Assembly (NCBI GenBank): GCA_016808115.1
Contig: JAEQBH010006819.1
Coordinates: forward strand, 1 to 64,000
Origin: Tetrastigma voinierianum
Lineage: Eukaryota > Streptophyta > Magnoliopsida > Vitales > Vitaceae
DNA length: 64,000 nt
Reading direction: 5' to 3'
The notes under the pieces are model-generated. The model was given only the letters and a program-made list of their open reading frames with translations. It made no database searches and was not told the origin of the DNA. Shown here piece after piece: positions 36,244 through 48,906 of this stretch. Position numbers and translations under genes: made by a program. The number at the start of each line of letters is the position of its first letter. Position 1 is the first letter of the stretch.

Positions 36244-38233
36244 TGTGACGCTGAAAGCAGGTGGGACCTACCGTCGGCCGCGGAATGCTCATTAGATGTC
36301 GGGTAACACAACATTTTTCACGAAAATCGGGCAGAGTCTCCTTTGTACGGGGAGCTCTACCCAAATACAAAACCTGCATATAACCTGTCCCAACAATCCA
36401 ATATAGCAATAACATGAGTAAAACGACCACTTGGGCTAATACCACAATACTCATCATCAATATAAACCAACTATACAACCATAGTTCAAGAGTTAATGAT
36501 TTACTCTTATACAACACATATATTAAAATTCTAAAATTCTAATACATGCAAAACCATCAAAGCCACATTCCGGCTTTCTTCCTAAATGACCTCTATGATG
36601 GGCATCTCCTGCCTTGCGCTCCTGGCTACAGCAAATAGTATCTCGGCTTGAGGTGAGCTAATGCTCGATAGTGGAATCACCTAAGTGAATACTCTCCACC
36701 TAAGTGCAATGCAATGCTCCAAAATAAACACACATTCAAGCAAAGTGTGATCCTACTTAAATGTCTAGCTGATCATCTGTTGCACAGTCTACTCATGGGC
36801 TCCTCACACTCGCCTAAGCCTCGTATGAGAATTATTATATTTATTTGTTTGTGGACAGCCCTCGGATGTGTATATATCAATTGGACCGTCTCCGACGATT
36901 GATATTATTTGTGGACTACCCTCCGATGTATATCAATTGGGCCTTCTCCGACGATTGATATTTTTCTTTAGTATGGACTACCCTCCTATCATATTTAGTT
37001 TTAGACAACCCTCCGAAACCATTTTTTCTAGACTTACCTCATGCACTCCTCCTATCATCCTAGGAGTGCCCGGTGCGTATGGAATGCGTAAATCTGAATT
37101 CATCCCAGTCTATGTCATATAGTCTATAAACATGCATGTATTCATAAAATTCAATCACACAATCATGTTATGTAATTACGCATTTCATCACATCAAAATT
37201 AGCTCACATGGGCTAATGATCAAACACGAACAATTCGATTTGAATTACTCAACCAAACACATTATTTCACAAAAATTATTTTGTGAACACTATTCTCGAG
37301 AATAGTAAAACCCTCGATTACTATTTAAAAATCATCAATGCGTGGTTCACTTTGTGAACTTCGAATTTCAGCCATTCATTGCTTTTCATATCAAGCATAC
37401 ATTTTAATGCATAATTTCAACACAAGCAGCCCACTAAATTTCTGGACTGTCACGGATAGTTAAAAAAATCTCAAAAAAATTCCAACAATTCGGTCCCAAG
37501 TTTTGGGACCGATCAAATGGCCCCTCACGGCCTCATTCATTTCGAACATCGACAAAGTACTTAAAGAGGAATACAAACCAAGTAGGGAGAAGCCCACCTG
37601 CCGGAGTTTGAGGCTTCCGCTAAATCCGGTACCCATCTGAAACCCTCTCCTCATAGGCGGCTTTCCTTTTTGTCCCGAAGACTGCAGACGGTCGGATCTC
37701 CTACAGTTCTAGAGAGAAGGAGGACATCCTCTCTCTAAAAAAAAGCCATCTTTGGCTCTTTGGAAGTCTCCCTGTTTTCCGCTCCGCGTTTTTTGTCCTC
37801 TTTCAGTTTTGTAAGAGATGGGTACTATTCAATTTTGTCTTTTAGTGCGATTTAAAATTTAATTAATGACCATTATGTCCCTTCTCTCGGTTACGACATT
37901 CGACTTTTTCTCCTAGGCCCGTCCATTTTCGATATTTCTCTACTCATGCCACTTATGGCACATGAGTACGTGTTATATGTGACTTCGTCTCATCGAAAAT
38001 TGTTTTTCACGGCTTTGTGAGCAAGCGATCTTATCGAAGCGTGTAAATTCATTTGTCTCGGAATTCGTGAAATTTACGTGCTAGCTAGATTTCGCGAGAC
38101 AATTCCAACGGTTAAATCTGTTTCATCATCCTAGATCTAGATAATAAATTTCAGATTTTTACCAAAATTACAATTTTGTAATCGAGTACGATTTTGCCGA
38201 CCCTTCGAGAAATTGGAATTTCTCGGGTCTTCG
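36244..38233 (-). mobile_element. 5' LTR of the nested element (1990 bp)
   Basis: Left end TGTGACGCTGAAAGCAGG; right end ...AATTTCTCGGGTCTTCG, where the expected TACA is decayed. Followed by the TSD GTAAA. It pairs with 29011-31013 in order and content, including the ATCAAT/ATTGAT array at 36850-37020. Confidence 0.85.
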
Positions 38234-38238
38234 GTAAA

Positions 38239-39562
38239 GTATTGGACTACCATCAGGCGAATGTGTTGGAGAACCTTCCGAAACAAATTATGGGCTCCTC
38301 TGACGTGTAATTGTTGGACCATCTCCCAACACAATTCTCCGGAAAATCATCCATTGGAATTCCTTCCATGAAAGCCATGTTCGTTTTTCTTTTCTTTTCA
38401 TGTCTTACTCCACTATTTTGAATTACCAGTTATATCAAATACGTTATGCCATTTCAACACAATTTATATCAATATGTCAATTCGCATATATTCTCAAATT
38501 AGCACTCATACCACATATTTATTCAATTTTGATCAACCACTTTTAAATTAACTCTCATAGGCTAATCACAATTCCATTTCAAACAATTTCATACACACCA
38601 CACATGATTTTGGTCAATTCAAACCAACCAGGAAATTGTACTAACGGAGTCCCAAATATAATAGTGGGCTGTCCGTGGGTAGCCCACTCAACACACATTG
38701 GTTCCACTTTGTAGAACCGAATTCCATGGCCATTCCCGTCCTCATATACACCAAAACACAATTTATTGTGTAATTTATCAAACAAGGTGCCCAAACAGTC
38801 CGTGGACTGTCCAAACGGGCCTTAAAATTTTCACATTTCGGTTCCAAGTTTTGGGACCGATCAAACGGCCACTCACGGCCTCAAATCAACTCAAGCATTA
38901 CAAAACACTTAAACAAGGGGTAAATCAAGTAGGATAAAACCCCTACCTCACGGAATTTGTCGAAACTCCCCAAAACCGGTGCCCACGCGTAGTCCTCGCC
39001 GCGTAAAGCAACTTTCCTTCTTGGATTGAAGAAATCCGACGATCCGATCGTCCGAGATCCTAGAGAGAATTTGCACATTCTCTCACTAAAAATATCAAAA
39101 ACCTAGCCTCTGCATCACATTTCTCATTATGCACGTTTTGGTCTTTTGAAGAAGGAGATGACACTATTGACTCTTTTGTCTTTTTCCTCATTAACAATTC
39201 AAATAATGTCATCCATGTCCCTTCTCTTGGATTTTTATTGGCAGCGCTATCTCGGTCATCGGGTTTCATTACCACCACAATCTTTGCGGCGTGTGTTACA
39301 AGATTATATGTAATGTTGACCTTTGTCACATCACATGTCTCTCAGGCCCATTTCGACACCCGATACTCGATGCCTCGAGAAAAACATGAAATTAGTTATC
39401 TTGGGGTCGGCAAAAATTCAGCGATATTATTTAGATTCGAGGCAGTTCGATAATTGAAGTCCGTTTGCTTTGCATTTACGTGATATGGAGATGAAGATTC
39501 GGATTTTCTTGAAGTGCGATTTTGCCATTTTTCCGAAAATTGGAATTTTCTCGGGTCTTACA
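38239..39562 (-). mobile_element. 5' LTR of the outer element, outer part
   Basis: It resumes with GTATTGGACTACCATCAGG, colinear with 23978 onward in the 3' LTR, and ends ...TTTTCTCGGGTCTTACA followed by the TSD GAAAA. Together with 28334-29010 it makes an LTR of about 2.0 kb. Confidence 0.88.
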
Positions 39563-39567
39563 GAAAA

Positions 39568-41029
39568 TGCATCCAAGATTTCTCTTATGTTTTAATGAAC
39601 TTCAAATTTGTGCTTCACAAGCTCACCATGAAAGTACAAATTTATCCCGAGGAAAAATAAATTTTGTTTCTGGGGTTGACTACCAGCCATTACAAATTTG
39701 TATTTACTCAAGAAAATAACACAACTAAACTTAAAATGATCTTCAAAAATATCATAAAATGGTAAACAAATAATAAAAGCAATTAAAATCTATCACTAAA
39801 TACAAAATTGGTCTGGTGTAAGCATCTTCATGGTAAAAAAAACCTAGTTTGAATCCTTAAGTATCTTCATAAATTAAAATAGAAAAAAGTTTAATCATTC
39901 ACACTATTACAATTCATTATATTCAAATCACCATTCGAGATGCAACATACATCCACCATTATGAATTTTTTATTCAATAATCAAAGAAGTATCCACAAAC
40001 ACACACAGAATACCTCATCTTCAATGTACAATTGAAAATATGAGAAAGCAAAGCTTGGTTATTGAATAAACAAAAACTAAAAGATTAGGGTTTTAACTCT
40101 TAAGTTTGGAGTTCATGTTCTAAAATTTTTTAATAGAATCAAACTAGTTAGTTGATTATAAAATCAAAAAACCAAATGCGAAAATTTTTGAAATTAAACC
40201 ATGTATTTGTGAAAATGTAGGAAATGAAAAAATAAACCATCTACACATTTAAGACTATCCTCATATTTCTACTTTCTTTTCCTTTGCTAATTTTCTTAGA
40301 AACCAACAAACGGAAGAAGAAAAATACCTTTATATATTTATTCTTATTTATATGATTAATTCATTAAAATAAAATAAAAATAAGGATATAAGTCCCATCC
40401 ACATAATTAAAATCTGTTTATATCATTATTTAATTTCCGACCTTTCTTTGTTACCACAATCTTACTTTTTTCCTCAAAATGCTCAAAAGAAAAGTTATTT
40501 TAGCAAATATTTATGTATTCATAAATTGAAATAATATTTATACAAGAACAATTTTTTCCAACTTTAGTATTCATTTACAAAATTTTTATAAATATAACAA
40601 TGGAATTCCTATTGAAATAATTGCCCCTATTTGGATTCTTATTTAAAAAAAAAATTAGAACAACTAAACATCGTAACAATTTTTTTAAGATGCTGGAATT
40701 CTTTGGTTTTAAACTTTTTAAGATAAAAATATATATAAAACTATTGCTCTTGCAGTCCCAATTTTCCTGCAACATAAAAAGGTTGTAAAATGAGTCTTGT
40801 GCTGTTCTACCAACTGCTGTGCCTTGAAATAATATGGCTGAACAAGGCTATGCTCCTCTCAATTAGTGATCATGTTTAATCGTGAGACATATAAATTAGA
40901 GCGATAAAAATGAAAATTAATTGGGATCGATATGTTTGAATTGTGAATTTTTAAAATAATTAAAAAATAATAATAATAAACATCTAGCATTTGTAGTAGA
41001 AACTTTCCTCTAAGTGAACCATAATGTAT
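39568..41029. other. AT-rich DNA, no gene recognised
   Basis: Flanking sequence between the gypsy nest and the hAT element. Long A and T runs, no conserved coding motif, no LTR border. Confidence 0.45.
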
Positions 41030-41037
41030 CCCAAATT

Positions 41038-43221
41038 TAGGGGTTTTATCAAGTTGAATCGAGTCGAAATAGAGCCAAGCTCGAGATCAACTCGATTAAA
41101 AATTTTGAAGCTTGAACTCGACTTGAATTCGATCAAATTTTGTTGTCAAATGATCGAAACTCGATTAGAAAAATAGTCGAGCTGCTCGAACTCAACTTGA
41201 CAAAGCTCGAATCAGTAAATTAATAAATAGTTATCTTTCGGGCTTCGAAATCGACTCGATTGATAAAAGGTAAAACTCGATTAAACTGCGTGACGGCTTA
41301 GGTATTGTGATATTCGAACTCGACTTGATGCCTTTCGAGCTCCGGGAGGGCACTAGATATGACGCCTCAAACGAAGTTTAGTGACAGCCTGTCAACCCCG
41401 GAATACTCGATGAATGTCCCGCAGCCCGACACTACTCCACGAAAATCGAGATGAGCCTCCCATACGAGGAGCTCTACCAGTTGCAACCTGTCCAATCACG
41501 ACAATCCTGGGTCCACATGCGAGAGTAAAATAGCGCCACTTGGGCTGCATCATCACTGCAAATATCCAACTATATACAATAGTTTCAAGAGTTAATAAAT
41601 CACTCTTACCAAACATATATCAAAAGTTTACAACTTTAATACATGTTATACAAAACAAATACCCAAAGCCACAATCTGGCTTTCTTCTAAAATGAGGCCT
41701 CTAGCGAGCGCCGTCCTCGTGCACACTCCCTATACCTGAAATAGTGATCCCTCGACAGGGTGAGCAAAGCCTAGTAGTGATAATTTTCTATGTGGGTTAC
41801 TCCCCATCTAAGTGCACATGCATGGGGCTTCTTTCATATTCAAGCAATTTCATGAACCCTGCTCGAATGTCTACATGACCAACCCATGTCTCGAGTCCTC
41901 ACCGACTCCCTCACATATGCCTAAAGTAGAGACAGAGTAATCCTGATTTCAAAACAAAGCTATTTGTTCTTGAAAACACCTAGATTTAAAATGAAAACTA
42001 TTGGACTACCCTCCCAGGGAACCTTCTAAACAAATTCTTCTGGGCCCCTCAAGTACAATTGTTGGATAATCTCATACTGATTCTCGGAAAATCTTCCGTC
42101 GAAATTCCTTTCCTAAGCTTATTTTTTTTTTTCGTTTCATTTCATGTCATGCACTCATACCCTAATATTTTAAAACACTTGAATGCATATGGAATGCATG
42201 ATATAATTTTACATTCATACCTAATATATTCACATGCATATATATTAACATAATTTAAATCACATAATCATGTCATGCAAATTCACAACCAATTTCACCA
42301 AAATTAGCTCACATGGGCTAATTAACAAACACAAGCAATTTATTTTGAATCACTCCACATCTTAAAATTCACACAAAAATATTCATGTCACTATTCATGT
42401 GAACAGTTAAACCCTCGGGTTACTGTTCACGACCACACAAAATAGGATTTTTCTCCACTCGGTTAAAAGCTTTTAAGAGGCCAGGAGTTTCACATTTAAA
42501 ACAAGCCTCGAGCGTTCCTAACCATTTATGGTTCTTAAATGGGATTAACACAAGTAGGAAAGATCCTACCTCTTGGGTTATCGGAACTTCACCAAATCGG
42601 TGCCCGTGCCTCTAAATAGAGCAACTTTGCTTCTTTCTCCGTCGAGAACCGACGGTCCGATCGGCCGGAATCCTAGAGAGAAGGAGCTCTCTCTCTCTCT
42701 CTAGAATACAAAACCAGAAGCTACTGCACCCCCCACCAGCCTTTTGCCCGTTATGTCTTCAAATTTGAGAAGATGACACTATTGCATTTTTTGTCTTATT
42801 CATTAAACATTCCTATAATTCCATTTGTGTCCTTTTTTTTTTTTTTTTTGACATTTGACACAATCTAGGCCGTCCATTTCCATCATCTCTCTACTCATGC
42901 AACATGTGTCACATGAGTACATGTAGTGGGTGACTTTTGTCACATCACATGTTGTTTTATGGCACTCGACACCCGGTACCTCGAAAAACATCTAAATTCG
43001 GCGTCTTGATTCATTGAAATTCAACGTGGTAGCTAGACTCACGCGAGACGATTCTAGCAGTGCAATCCGTTTCGTCATCGAGATCTAGAAAAATTTTGGT
43101 GCAGAAGTGAATTTACCACTGAAAGATGGAGTTTTCTTTGGGTCTTGAGAATCGATTAAGTCTCAATCAAGTCGAGTATTCTACTAATTGAGATTAAGTG
43201 AGTTAACTCGTTTACACCCTA
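41038..43221 (+). mobile_element. Non-autonomous hAT element, 8-bp TSD CCCAAATT, split by a solo LTR
   Basis: Perfect 8-bp flanks CCCAAATT (41030-41037 and 43222-43229). The ends TAGGGGTTTTATC and ...GTTTACACCCTA are imperfect inverted repeats. Between them run many GAGCTCGA/ACTCGATT subterminal words (41050-41345). Without the LTR at 41358-43147 the element is only about 395 bp, so it carried no transposase. An 8-bp duplication is the hallmark of hAT transposition. Confidence 0.82.
41358..43147 (-). mobile_element. Solo LTR inside the hAT element
   Basis: Left end TATGACGCCTCAAACG (TG decayed to TA); right end ...GTTTTCTTTGGGTCTTG with the final bases decayed. Internal blocks match the 2-kb gypsy LTRs, including the TTGCTCACCC block near 41750-41815 (inverse). 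A matching 5-bp duplication could not be found, probably because the right end is eroded. Confidence 0.75.
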
Positions 43222-43308
43222 CCCAAATTATCCTTATACAAATAAGAATCATGTGTAGTATCATGTTATGTTACCGTTTTCTTGAACATTTAAATTTCTA
43301 TATGTTTT

Positions 43309-45999
43309 TGTGAAACCCTGGAAAATTCAAATTTTAAATGTAAAATATCATTGATACAGCGAATTTTTAGATCTCGGATGATGAAACAGACTTCACCGTT
43401 GAATTTGTCTCGCGAAATCTAACTACCACGTCTAATTTCGTTGAATTCCGAGACAATCAAAATTTCACGTTTTTCGAGGCGTATGGTGTCGGATGACACA
43501 TGGCATGAATTAGGGGATGCCACATGGCACCCTAAGAGAGTGACACTTGGAAAAGCCATGTGATTCACTTAAAGGGATGGCTCATAATGAGCCACATAAG
43601 TGTGTGCAATAAAAGAATTAAGAAATAAGGAAAATGGAAGGAAATGTGTGGACCACACAAATGGTATGAGCTAGATGATGAGAGGGAAGCTTCCTTATTT
43701 ATTATATAAGTCAATATGGTAAAATGGGAAGAAATGCAAGGAGAAAGAAAAATAAAAGATAAGAAAATGAGATGAGAATAGAGAAAAAGAAAAGGAAAGA
43801 AAAGAAGGAAAAGAGGAAAGAAAACAAAAAGAAAGAAACAGTTTGTAGAAAAAGGAAAGGAAAATGAAAGAAAAGGAAGAAAGGGAAAGGGAGTATTTCT
43901 CGGCTTTTTGACCGTCGAAGTTCGACAGTTCGAAGACTAAAGTTGGTGCACGCATCGCGATCTACGTGTGGATACTAAAAAGTTAGAGTTTCGACAAACT
44001 CCACAAAGTAGGGAATCCTACTCAGTTTCTTTTTATCCTAAAGGCCATATAATGGTATGGGTTGTTTCAGGGGCCAGATTAGGCTGTGTGATTTAGTCTC
44101 AAGATGATGGGACTACATGGTGGGAATTTATGAGACTGTTTTTCTGATAGTCCGGGATAGGGTTTTGAAGGTCGGTATCCGAACCGGTTTTAATTTGGGA
44201 CTTCTAGAAAATGCATGTTGGACTTTGTAGTGGCCGGTTTTCGGATCGTTCATGATGGGTTTTGAGGTGGGTTTTGATTCCGGAAGGTGCTGTCTAGTTT
44301 TCCCCTTCGGACCCATGACTGTGTTTTGGCCATAACTTGGTCATCACTCATCCAAATTGAGTGATTCAAATATTTGGGTAAAATAGACTTATAAGAGAAC
44401 ATATCTCCATGAAATAGGTATATCCAAATTCCGAACCCTTAAGGCTTAGAAATTTATCCAAAGTGGAAGCGGCCGCTATGGTGCCAATGCGATAGCCGGA
44501 GTGAGACAAAATTGTATCATTTCGATTGTTGGCCTTCAACTTCGGATGCCCATAACTTCTTCGTCCGAACTCCGTTTTGGGTGTTCTTGGACTCTATGGA
44601 AATCCCATTGAGTCAAGATTCAAGTCATGTTCCTTTAGAGGGTAGTAGGTGATCATAACCTTTCTGAAAACCTATGTTTTTCACCAAGTGTGAAGGTTGC
44701 TTGGTTGTGTCGATGTAAATAGTCGGGTTTTGACATGACTATTGCATAGCACGTTATAGGCTATTGTATTGGATAGGAATTGTCATGAGTTAGCCTAAAG
44801 AAGGTTGTACGACATTATTCGTTTAGTCATGGAATGATGTATGGATGCATGGAACCAAACTGGTTCATGTTATGAAGGGACCGTGAGGTACCCTGTTGGA
44901 TGGGTCCAAGATTGTGACCTTGTTGTGTGTTATGGCTTATGTGAATAACATGCTGTGTGAAAAGTATCATGTTAGTATATGTTATTTGATGTATTAACAT
45001 GAACTGCATAGATGTAAATTATATGTAAAAATTATAATTATCCATAGTGTATTAATGTTCATGTAGCACTCATATATACATGTAACATGAAGGAAAATGC
45101 ATTGGCATCATGCATTTCATATGCCTGGATCACATCGCGTCGGAGTCGGGTGTGGGTGCGGTATTGAGTATTCATCGGTGTTGGTGAATGGGTGCGTGAG
45201 CTCGAAAAATGGGATAGTCAGGTTTAAACTCACGAGTGTAAATTGATCAAAATGATAAATTACATGTTTTGGGCGGAGCAAGTTGGGGTAGATCCCCCAG
45301 AGGTGAAAGACCAAATGTTATTCACGGTTAGACATGATTCTCGACGATGTAAGTTCGCGAAAATGTTGGAAAGGCGTGTGGCGTCCTGCGGTGAAAACCA
45401 AAATCTGTGGCCCATAAAAGAAAAGAAAATCATGATTTGATAAATTAAAATTGGAGGGTTGTCCAATGGTTTAAGTCATTGGGTTAAATACCAATGGCTG
45501 GTTTCAACACTTGGCAATTTCAGGTGTGGGGGAGTTGGTTGGGACTCGAGTTGTGAGCATGAGGGGTCACATCTCATGCATGACACGGAACATTTCATAT
45601 AATGTTGCATAAATTGTATGAAATGTGATTGATGTTTATGTACACCATTGCATGTGCATTTTAGGTAAAGAGTAACCCTTATAGGAAAACTTTCTATTGG
45701 GCATTGCTCACCCCGTCATGGGACCCCCCTTTCAGGTACAGGTCCAGTGCAGGTGGCTGACCCGCATATGGGATGAGAGCTAGATATAGTTCATGTATAC
45801 CTTTTTGTTGTATAAAAGGTCTGTAAATGGACTGTTGATTCTATAGTCTGTCATATATTTTTGTATATTTATGAATTAAATATGCAGGAATAGGTCTCAA
45901 TACATGAGACAAATGAGTGTGATATTGGGACACCCGATATCCACAGGTTTCTGTAGGTTGACGGGTTGTCAACAGGACCCTCGGGATAGGGGTGTCACA
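43309..45999 (+). mobile_element. Solo LTR (2691 bp), TSD GTTTT
   Basis: Starts TGTGAAACCCTGGAAAATTC and ends ...CGGGATAGGGGTGTCACA. Flanks GTTTT (43304-43308) and GTTTT (46000-46004). It contains the head block (43370-43470), a TATA box (43703-43710), a purine-rich leader (43735-43905), two copies of the CCATAACTT module (44328-44420 and 44548-44640) and the TTGCTCACCC block (45665-45740). No internal DNA remains. Confidence 0.92.
43703..43905 (+). promoter_or_regulatory. LTR promoter region: TATA box and purine-rich leader
   Basis: TATATAAG at 43703-43710 is followed from 43735 by about 170 bp made almost only of A and G (gaaagaaaaataaaag..., ggaaaggaaaat...). The same TATA-then-GA order occurs in three other LTR copies. 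GA-rich leaders are common targets of plant GAGA-binding proteins, which is offered only as a possibility. Confidence 0.45.
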
Positions 46000-47289
46000 G
46001 TTTTAGGCACATAATCCTTAATGGAGTTCTCTTTATTAAAATAATTTAGCATTTGATAGTAATCTAGATTGCAAAAATAGCTTGATTCACTTAAATAATC
46101 AATAGATTTCTTAATTTAAAGTTTAATTTTTTGTAAAACATATAAAATAAATTAAGCAAAATGGTTCATTTAGATTGATTTTATCATAACTTAATTACAA
46201 TTAAATTTTATAGTAATAAATGTGACTTAAATAGAACCATTTTATAAAGTTGTAGTTCTTTTATACTAAAAATGATTATATGTACCACCCAACATATAGT
46301 GAGATGATTTGGATCTCTCATAACTTAATTAATTAAGTTTTGGGAATGCAGATGTATTTTATGGTGGAGCTTGACCACTCTTATGGTCCTTCTTGACTCG
46401 TAAGGGGATTAGTTGAGGTGTGATATGGCTTAAAGGCGCCTTACGTATGTGCATGGGCCTACTCAAGACACTTCGTAGTCTGACAAAAAAAAAAAAGAAA
46501 TATTTTATAGTGAATTAATAAAAATGAAGAGATTTTTTTTATTTTTTATTTCAACATACTAAACTCAATTAACCTTGAATTTAAATATCAAATAAATTAT
46601 TTACCTTTCTTATTTTTGACATAAAAAAAGAAAAGTGCTTGCGCAAATTCTAAACTTATATAGGTAAGTATACATTCCATAAATATTAAGGTGATAGAAA
46701 ATAAAAATAAAAAGTCATAAATAAAATATATAATTGACCTATAACAATGAAAACTTTATTTTAAAATATTATATCTCATATAAATAATAAGTAAATTATG
46801 TAGATTTTTAGTAATTGTTTATTCTTTAATTTAGTAAACTTTTGTCACACTGATTCTATAAATTTCACTTTTAAAAAAAAAAAGGCTTTAATTTATGTAT
46901 TTTTTATGCTAAATGAAAATAAACATTGTTATCAAAATAAAAAAATAAAAAGCTAAAATTAAAAAACTTAATGAACTTGAACTTTAAGTAAAAATAACTT
47001 TTAAAATGGAACCTTAGTTTTTCTCAAAAATTTAAATAGATTTATTTTGAAAGGCCCATGCCAAGATAGTGATGAATAAGACAATGAAATTTATCCCTAT
47101 AAACTCTCATAAAAATAACTTGTGTGATAGATTAGAAAAGCCTTTTGTGAAAAAAATATACAAAAAATAATTCCAAAGTCAAAAAGGAAGTTATCAAGTG
47201 TCATCGTACAGTCTTTTCAATAGTGATAATGATCCCATCAATGTATCTATACAGCCTTCCCCTACCCAATAGGTTTGCAACATTGCCCA

Positions 47290-47427
47290 AACAACCCTTC
47301 CCACAAAAATTCTACTCTCATCCAAACATTTCTCTAGGTACCATAAACACTGCTATTTAGGAACAACCTTCCATAACATATTCCTGAAACAACCCTTTCC
47401 ACCAAAATGATACTCTCATCCAAACAT
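47290..47427. repeat. 40-bp imperfect direct repeat
   Basis: AACAACCCTTCCCACAAAAA... ending TACTCTCATCCAAACAT (47290-47329) recurs at 47388-47427 with about five changes. Confidence 0.7.
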
Positions 47428-47805
47428 GTTTTTCTCCAGTAAAATCATTCCTCTTTCTTGATTCGCTTCTCTTTCCATGGTGTTGTTGTTGCAACTGTAT
47501 ATCCACAGTTGAATACTTTCCAAGCAAAACGAGTAGATATTAATATATATTTCATTGAATCTTCTTTTGTTTCCCGCCAGATTAGATGAAAAGAGATCAT
47601 TTTTTTAGAAATTTTCCTTAAACTCTTTTGCTTCTTAAAAGGTTTGGTAATTAGGATTTATAAAGTTTGATCCTTATCTTGCTTGTAATACTAGTAAATT
47701 GGTTGGGTTTTAGAATGAGATTTGAGTTTGCTAGAGGGTTGTATGTGTAGATAAGGCAGTTATCTTCAAGTTTAACAAATTGAGTCAGTGTTGGTTGCTA
47801 TCTAG

Positions 47806-47814
47806 TATAAAAAG
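47806..47814 (+). promoter_or_regulatory. Possible TATA box upstream of the split frame
   Basis: TATAAAAAG lies 40 bp before the ATG at 47846. The spacing would leave a leader of only about 10 nt, so this may be chance. Confidence 0.25.
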
Positions 47815-48239
47815 GGTGGTGAGTCAGAAGAGAAGGCCTGTGTCTATGGAGACCTTTCTTAAAAGAAGAGAAAAACCTAAGGGAAGAGAGGGTAATGTAA
47901 CATCCCGAAATATACCCTAGCAGTTTTCGGACTTGTTTAGGGTGTATTAAAAGTTAAATGGGAGTTTTCGGGAAATAAAATAAGAGACCCGGAATTAATA
48001 ATGAACCAAGGTAAATTAGTCATTTACCATAAGGATTTAATTGTCATAAAATGAAGATGGATGCCAAAGTAGAAATTTAATAAGTTATGGGATTCAGAGA
48101 CAATTAGAGAAAAGATAAATTGAAATAATAAGAAATGGAAGGGCTTAAGTGCAAAAATGGGAAAAGAAGCCAAAAATGGGTTTTTATTGCTGGCCAAACA
48201 TGGCATTAACAAACCCATGGATAAGACCAAACATTTGGT

Positions 48240-48345
48240 GTGAAGAGAAAGGCAGTAGAGAGAAGGAGGAAAAGAAAGAAGAAGAGGAAGAGGAAGAAGA
48301 AGAAGAAGAAGAGGAGAAGAGGGAGAAGCCAAGCAAGCCAAGGTA
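48240..48345 (+). repeat. Purine-rich tract (GAA/GAG)n
   Basis: About 100 bp of almost pure A and G in the LTR sense strand, including five GAA units in a row. Equivalent to the tracts at 43735-43905, 17508-17576 (inverse) and 60206-60335 (inverse). Confidence 0.8.
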
Positions 48346-48812
48346 TGGAACTTGAATTTTGGTATGGAACTACATGGGCTTTTAAAGCTTTGAATGGTTT
48401 TCCATGCAATTGTATGGTTATTAGTTGTCTCCAACCTAGGGTTTTGCTAGGGTTTCATCCTAACCCAATAATTATAGAAAGTAGTCAGGACAAAACCATA
48501 AAAGAGTACAGAGCATATGAAATCCTCTCTTTGAGGATGGATTCATAGCTCAAGGGAAAGTAAATGAGTTAGTGGTTTAGAATAAACCCTAACTAATCTA
48601 CATGATTGCTGTATGGATACAACCCATATTATGGGTTTGAGAGTGATTCTTGATAAATTGCTGGTTAGAAGATAAGTATTGAAAGAGTGAACTGAGTAGA
48701 AAAGAGAGTATAAGATGAATTTGAAGTGGTCTTGAAGTGTTTATGAGGTATAGAGTCATCAAGGAAACATATGGAAAAATGGGAGAAAATACACATTCTC
48801 GACATTTTTCGT

Positions 48813-48906
48813 GACATGTACCGTACACCTCGAACATGTACCGTACATCTTGTGTTCCGTCATTTTAATAATATGTACCGGCACATGTTAGACATGTACT
48901 GCACAC
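48813..48906. repeat. Cluster of CATGTACCGTACA motifs
   Basis: ACATGTACCGTACAC at 48814, ACATGTACCGTACAT at 48834, ATATGTACCGGCACATGT at 48871 and ACATGTACTGCACAC at 48892. It is a family-specific set of short palindromes just upstream of a CCATAACTT module. Confidence 0.7.

Larger units (their letters stand above)
29011..38233 (-). mobile_element. Nested Ty3/gypsy chromovirus-like element, TSD GTAAA, rearranged interior
   Basis: Flanks GTAAA (29006-29010 and 38234-38238). LTRs at 29011-31013 and 36244-38233 enclose 5.2 kb. On the minus strand the order is 5' LTR, leader, gag N-half, protease remnant, RT, gag C-half, linker, integrase remnant, pol tail, polypurine tract, 3' LTR. The pol tail has a chromodomain-like block (VRLVRVLWQHYGVEESTWE), pointing to a chromovirus, perhaps the Tekay/Del clade. 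The PR-RT block lies inside gag, and RNase H and the protease active site were not found. The PBS position is decayed. Confidence 0.88.
23300..39562 (-). mobile_element. Ty3/gypsy element, TSD GAAAA, 5' LTR split by a nested element
   Basis: The flanks are GAAAA (23295-23299) and GAAAA (39563-39567). On the minus strand the 5' LTR (39562-38239 plus 29010-28334, 2.0 kb) is followed by the PBS (28330-28319), a leader with dyad array (27370-27730), gag (26799 to about 26040), a linker, the last pol codons (25365-25306), a polypurine tract and the 3' LTR (25287-23300, 1988 bp). Protease, RT, RNase H and most of integrase are missing, so the copy is non-autonomous and dead. Its 5' LTR was the target of the element at 29011-38233. 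Confidence 0.9.
46005..47845. other. AT-rich DNA, no gene recognised
   Basis: Flanking DNA between two solo LTRs. It has poly-A runs, a short GC-richer patch at 46370-46480 ending in an A-run, and a 40-bp direct repeat (listed separately). No conserved coding motif was found. Confidence 0.45.

Noticed and set aside
41358..43147. Search for a 5-bp TSD of this solo LTR (CTAGA on the left)
   Set aside because: No copy follows the right end; the terminal bases there are eroded, so no TSD is claimed.
43735..43955. Ser/Phe/Leu-rich frame on the minus strand (86 codons) and similar frames at 48206-48434 and 60177-60383
   Set aside because: They are translations of purine or pyrimidine tracts in LTR leaders.
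46370..46500. GC-richer patch ending in an A-run, considered as a SINE
   Set aside because: I could not find convincing A and B boxes of a pol III promoter or flanking direct repeats.
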